From Temnothorax longispinosus (lineage: Eukaryota > Arthropoda > Insecta > Hymenoptera > Formicidae), in the NCBI RefSeq assembly GCF_030848805.1, contig NC_092363.1, positions 8,246,001-8,310,000 on the forward strand: a DNA stretch of 64,000 nucleotides. Reading direction: 5' to 3'. The notes under the pieces were generated by a model. That model was not told the origin of the DNA and did not search any database. It worked only from the letters and a program-made list of their open reading frames with translations. This document shows positions 62,584 through 64,000 of this stretch, piece by piece. Position 1 is the first letter of the stretch. Each line of letters begins with the position of its first letter. The position numbers were made by a program, and so were the translations under genes.

Positions 62584-64000
62584 CTGAAACGACATAAACA
62601 ATTTAACACAAATTTTGGAATGCTATAATCTCGATACGTATAACGTATAACAGACTATAAAAAAACATCTGCAACTGATTTTCGATTAAATTTGTTGTCG
62701 TTATACAAAATTCTATTAAAATTAAGTAAAATTAAAATTGTAATCACTTATAATTCGAAAGTCATATATTAAGAACAAGTTTAATTTAAACATTCTGTAT
62801 ATTAAATGAAAATAGTTGTTTACTACAGAAATCTTGTCATTCATTTTACGCAATATTTCAATTTTCAATCAGTTTGAACAAAATTTCAATAATATTATGT
62901 ATTATACTTTGCTTGTGGTCAAATGCAAATGCAAAACGCATGAGAGATTAGTATCGTAAATTGTTTTGAGTTTCATTGAATTATCACCCTGCGTTTTAAT
63001 TTCGGTAAAGTTAAGATCAAAAGATAAAACGATCTATGGATTCATCACTTTGGTACTTCAACAACTCGCTTTATCGTTAAATTTACAGCAGGTATGCGTT
63101 TATTTTTATACCTATATACACATCTCATATCGTGAGAGCGCACGACAGCTCAACTTCCGTTATATCTCGTAATTTTTTAAGGATTAAAGTTTTATTTTTA
63201 TTGTTTGTTATATATTTAGTAAAAAATTCTATAATATTTGCATGCGTTTAACATAATAATATGGAAAAATTGCGAGAGTTTAAGAATATAGATCATGAAT
63301 AAAATGAACCAAGCACAGAAAAAGATAATAAATAATGATCGATTAATAGGAGTATGGAAAAAAAGACAAGAATTCCCCTTTACTGGAGTTTCGGATTTAG
63401 GCTTTTTTTTAAGTCACAGATTGAATATTTCTCTTACGTATCTCGACATTCTCGACGGCACGAAAGGTGTTGCGAGATTGACCGCGTTTTGCTGAAGATA
63501 GACCTCGGGCAATTTGCCTCGAATGATTTCCGGGTACCGTGTCAGTATATAGGGACTGCTTTTTAATCCCGGTAAAATCAAATTCAGCAACAGACTTGCT
63601 AAAGAAAAGATTCCCGATTATTGAGGTACTAATCTGAACTTTATTCCGAATAAAGCGCGAACAAATGTTGTTGTGGCTGTATATTTAATCGAGTTTGATT
63701 TAAATTATTTACATATATTGATATTCAGCTTCTGTTGAGTTTTGTTTTCTGTAATTCCACTTTTTGAAAAAGGCACGTTATTAATTTATTTTTTATCGAA
63801 GAATTGAGGCCTTTTTGCGCGATGTTGATTGGTTCTCTCGCTTGGCTTCGTACTGCGAGAGTAAGTAACTCATAAATGACAGATTATTATATTATAGATT
63901 GATTTTGGTTATCTTGATGCGTGTATGCGTGAATAAGTAAATATAATAGTCGAGAATAAATGGCGCGCGCTTTATAGTGTCTGGTCTAGTGTCTACCTTA
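62584..64000. other. Presumed long intron of the receptor gene
   Basis: No exon with a recognisable Cys-loop receptor motif was found. At about 63.44-63.61 kb a GC-richer stretch on the minus strand lies between an acceptor (TTTTCTTTAG) and a donor (GAGATAC/GTAAGAG) and is open in more than one frame; one frame begins SLLLNLILPGLKSSPYILTR. It could be an exon of this gene or of another transcript. Confidence 0.35.

Overview
The window looks like insect nuclear DNA, most likely from a hymenopteran and plausibly an ant. Introns and intergenic DNA are AT-rich, genes are split by GT-AG introns, dinucleotide microsatellites are abundant, and there is a short TTAGG-type telomere-like repeat near 58.1 kb. 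Recognisable products are insect-typical: an RR-type cuticle protein, a CRAL-TRIO gene cluster, an insect-style aldolase with alternative last exons and an insect Cys-loop receptor. The species is an inference from character only. No operons, phage, CRISPR arrays, rRNA or tRNA genes were seen.

Layout. 1-5 kb: no confident gene; a CpG-rich, promoter-like block lies at 1.0-2.6 kb. 5.06-5.50 kb (-): a tiny two-exon gene for a 57-residue secreted peptide with TATA box and poly(A) signal. 6.46-8.35 kb (-): a four-exon cuticular protein. 9.3-22.9 kb (-): four tandem CRAL-TRIO lipid-binding genes with identical three-exon structure, each with a candidate separate non-coding leader exon upstream. 25.2-26.0 kb (+): Mediator subunit MED31. 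27.5-31.2 kb (-): an eight-exon SLC22-like transporter. 35.2-35.8 kb (+): a two-exon, 95-residue secreted protein I do not recognise. 37.9-39.0 kb (-): the structure-specific endonuclease subunit SLX1. 41.1-43.6 kb (-): fructose-bisphosphate aldolase with two alternative terminal exons; its leader may lie near 50 kb. 51.5-53.4 kb (-): a diverged second aldolase. 55.7-57.5 kb (+): an ARL6IP4/SRp25-like nuclear protein. 59.0-62.6 kb (-): the 3' half of a GABA/glycine-type receptor subunit whose 5' exons probably continue beyond the window.

Mobile DNA is limited to short non-autonomous elements with terminal inverted repeats: two TTAA-flanked piggyBac-like, one TAA-flanked Harbinger-like, one TA-flanked mariner-like and three of unassigned type. 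One sits in the ARL6IP4 intron.

The genes are mostly independent housekeeping or tissue genes and do not form one pathway. The coherent groups are the CRAL-TRIO tandem array and the two aldolases, both products of local duplication. Exon boundaries were assigned by splice consensus, reading-frame phase and comparison between paralogues inside the window; no database search was run.
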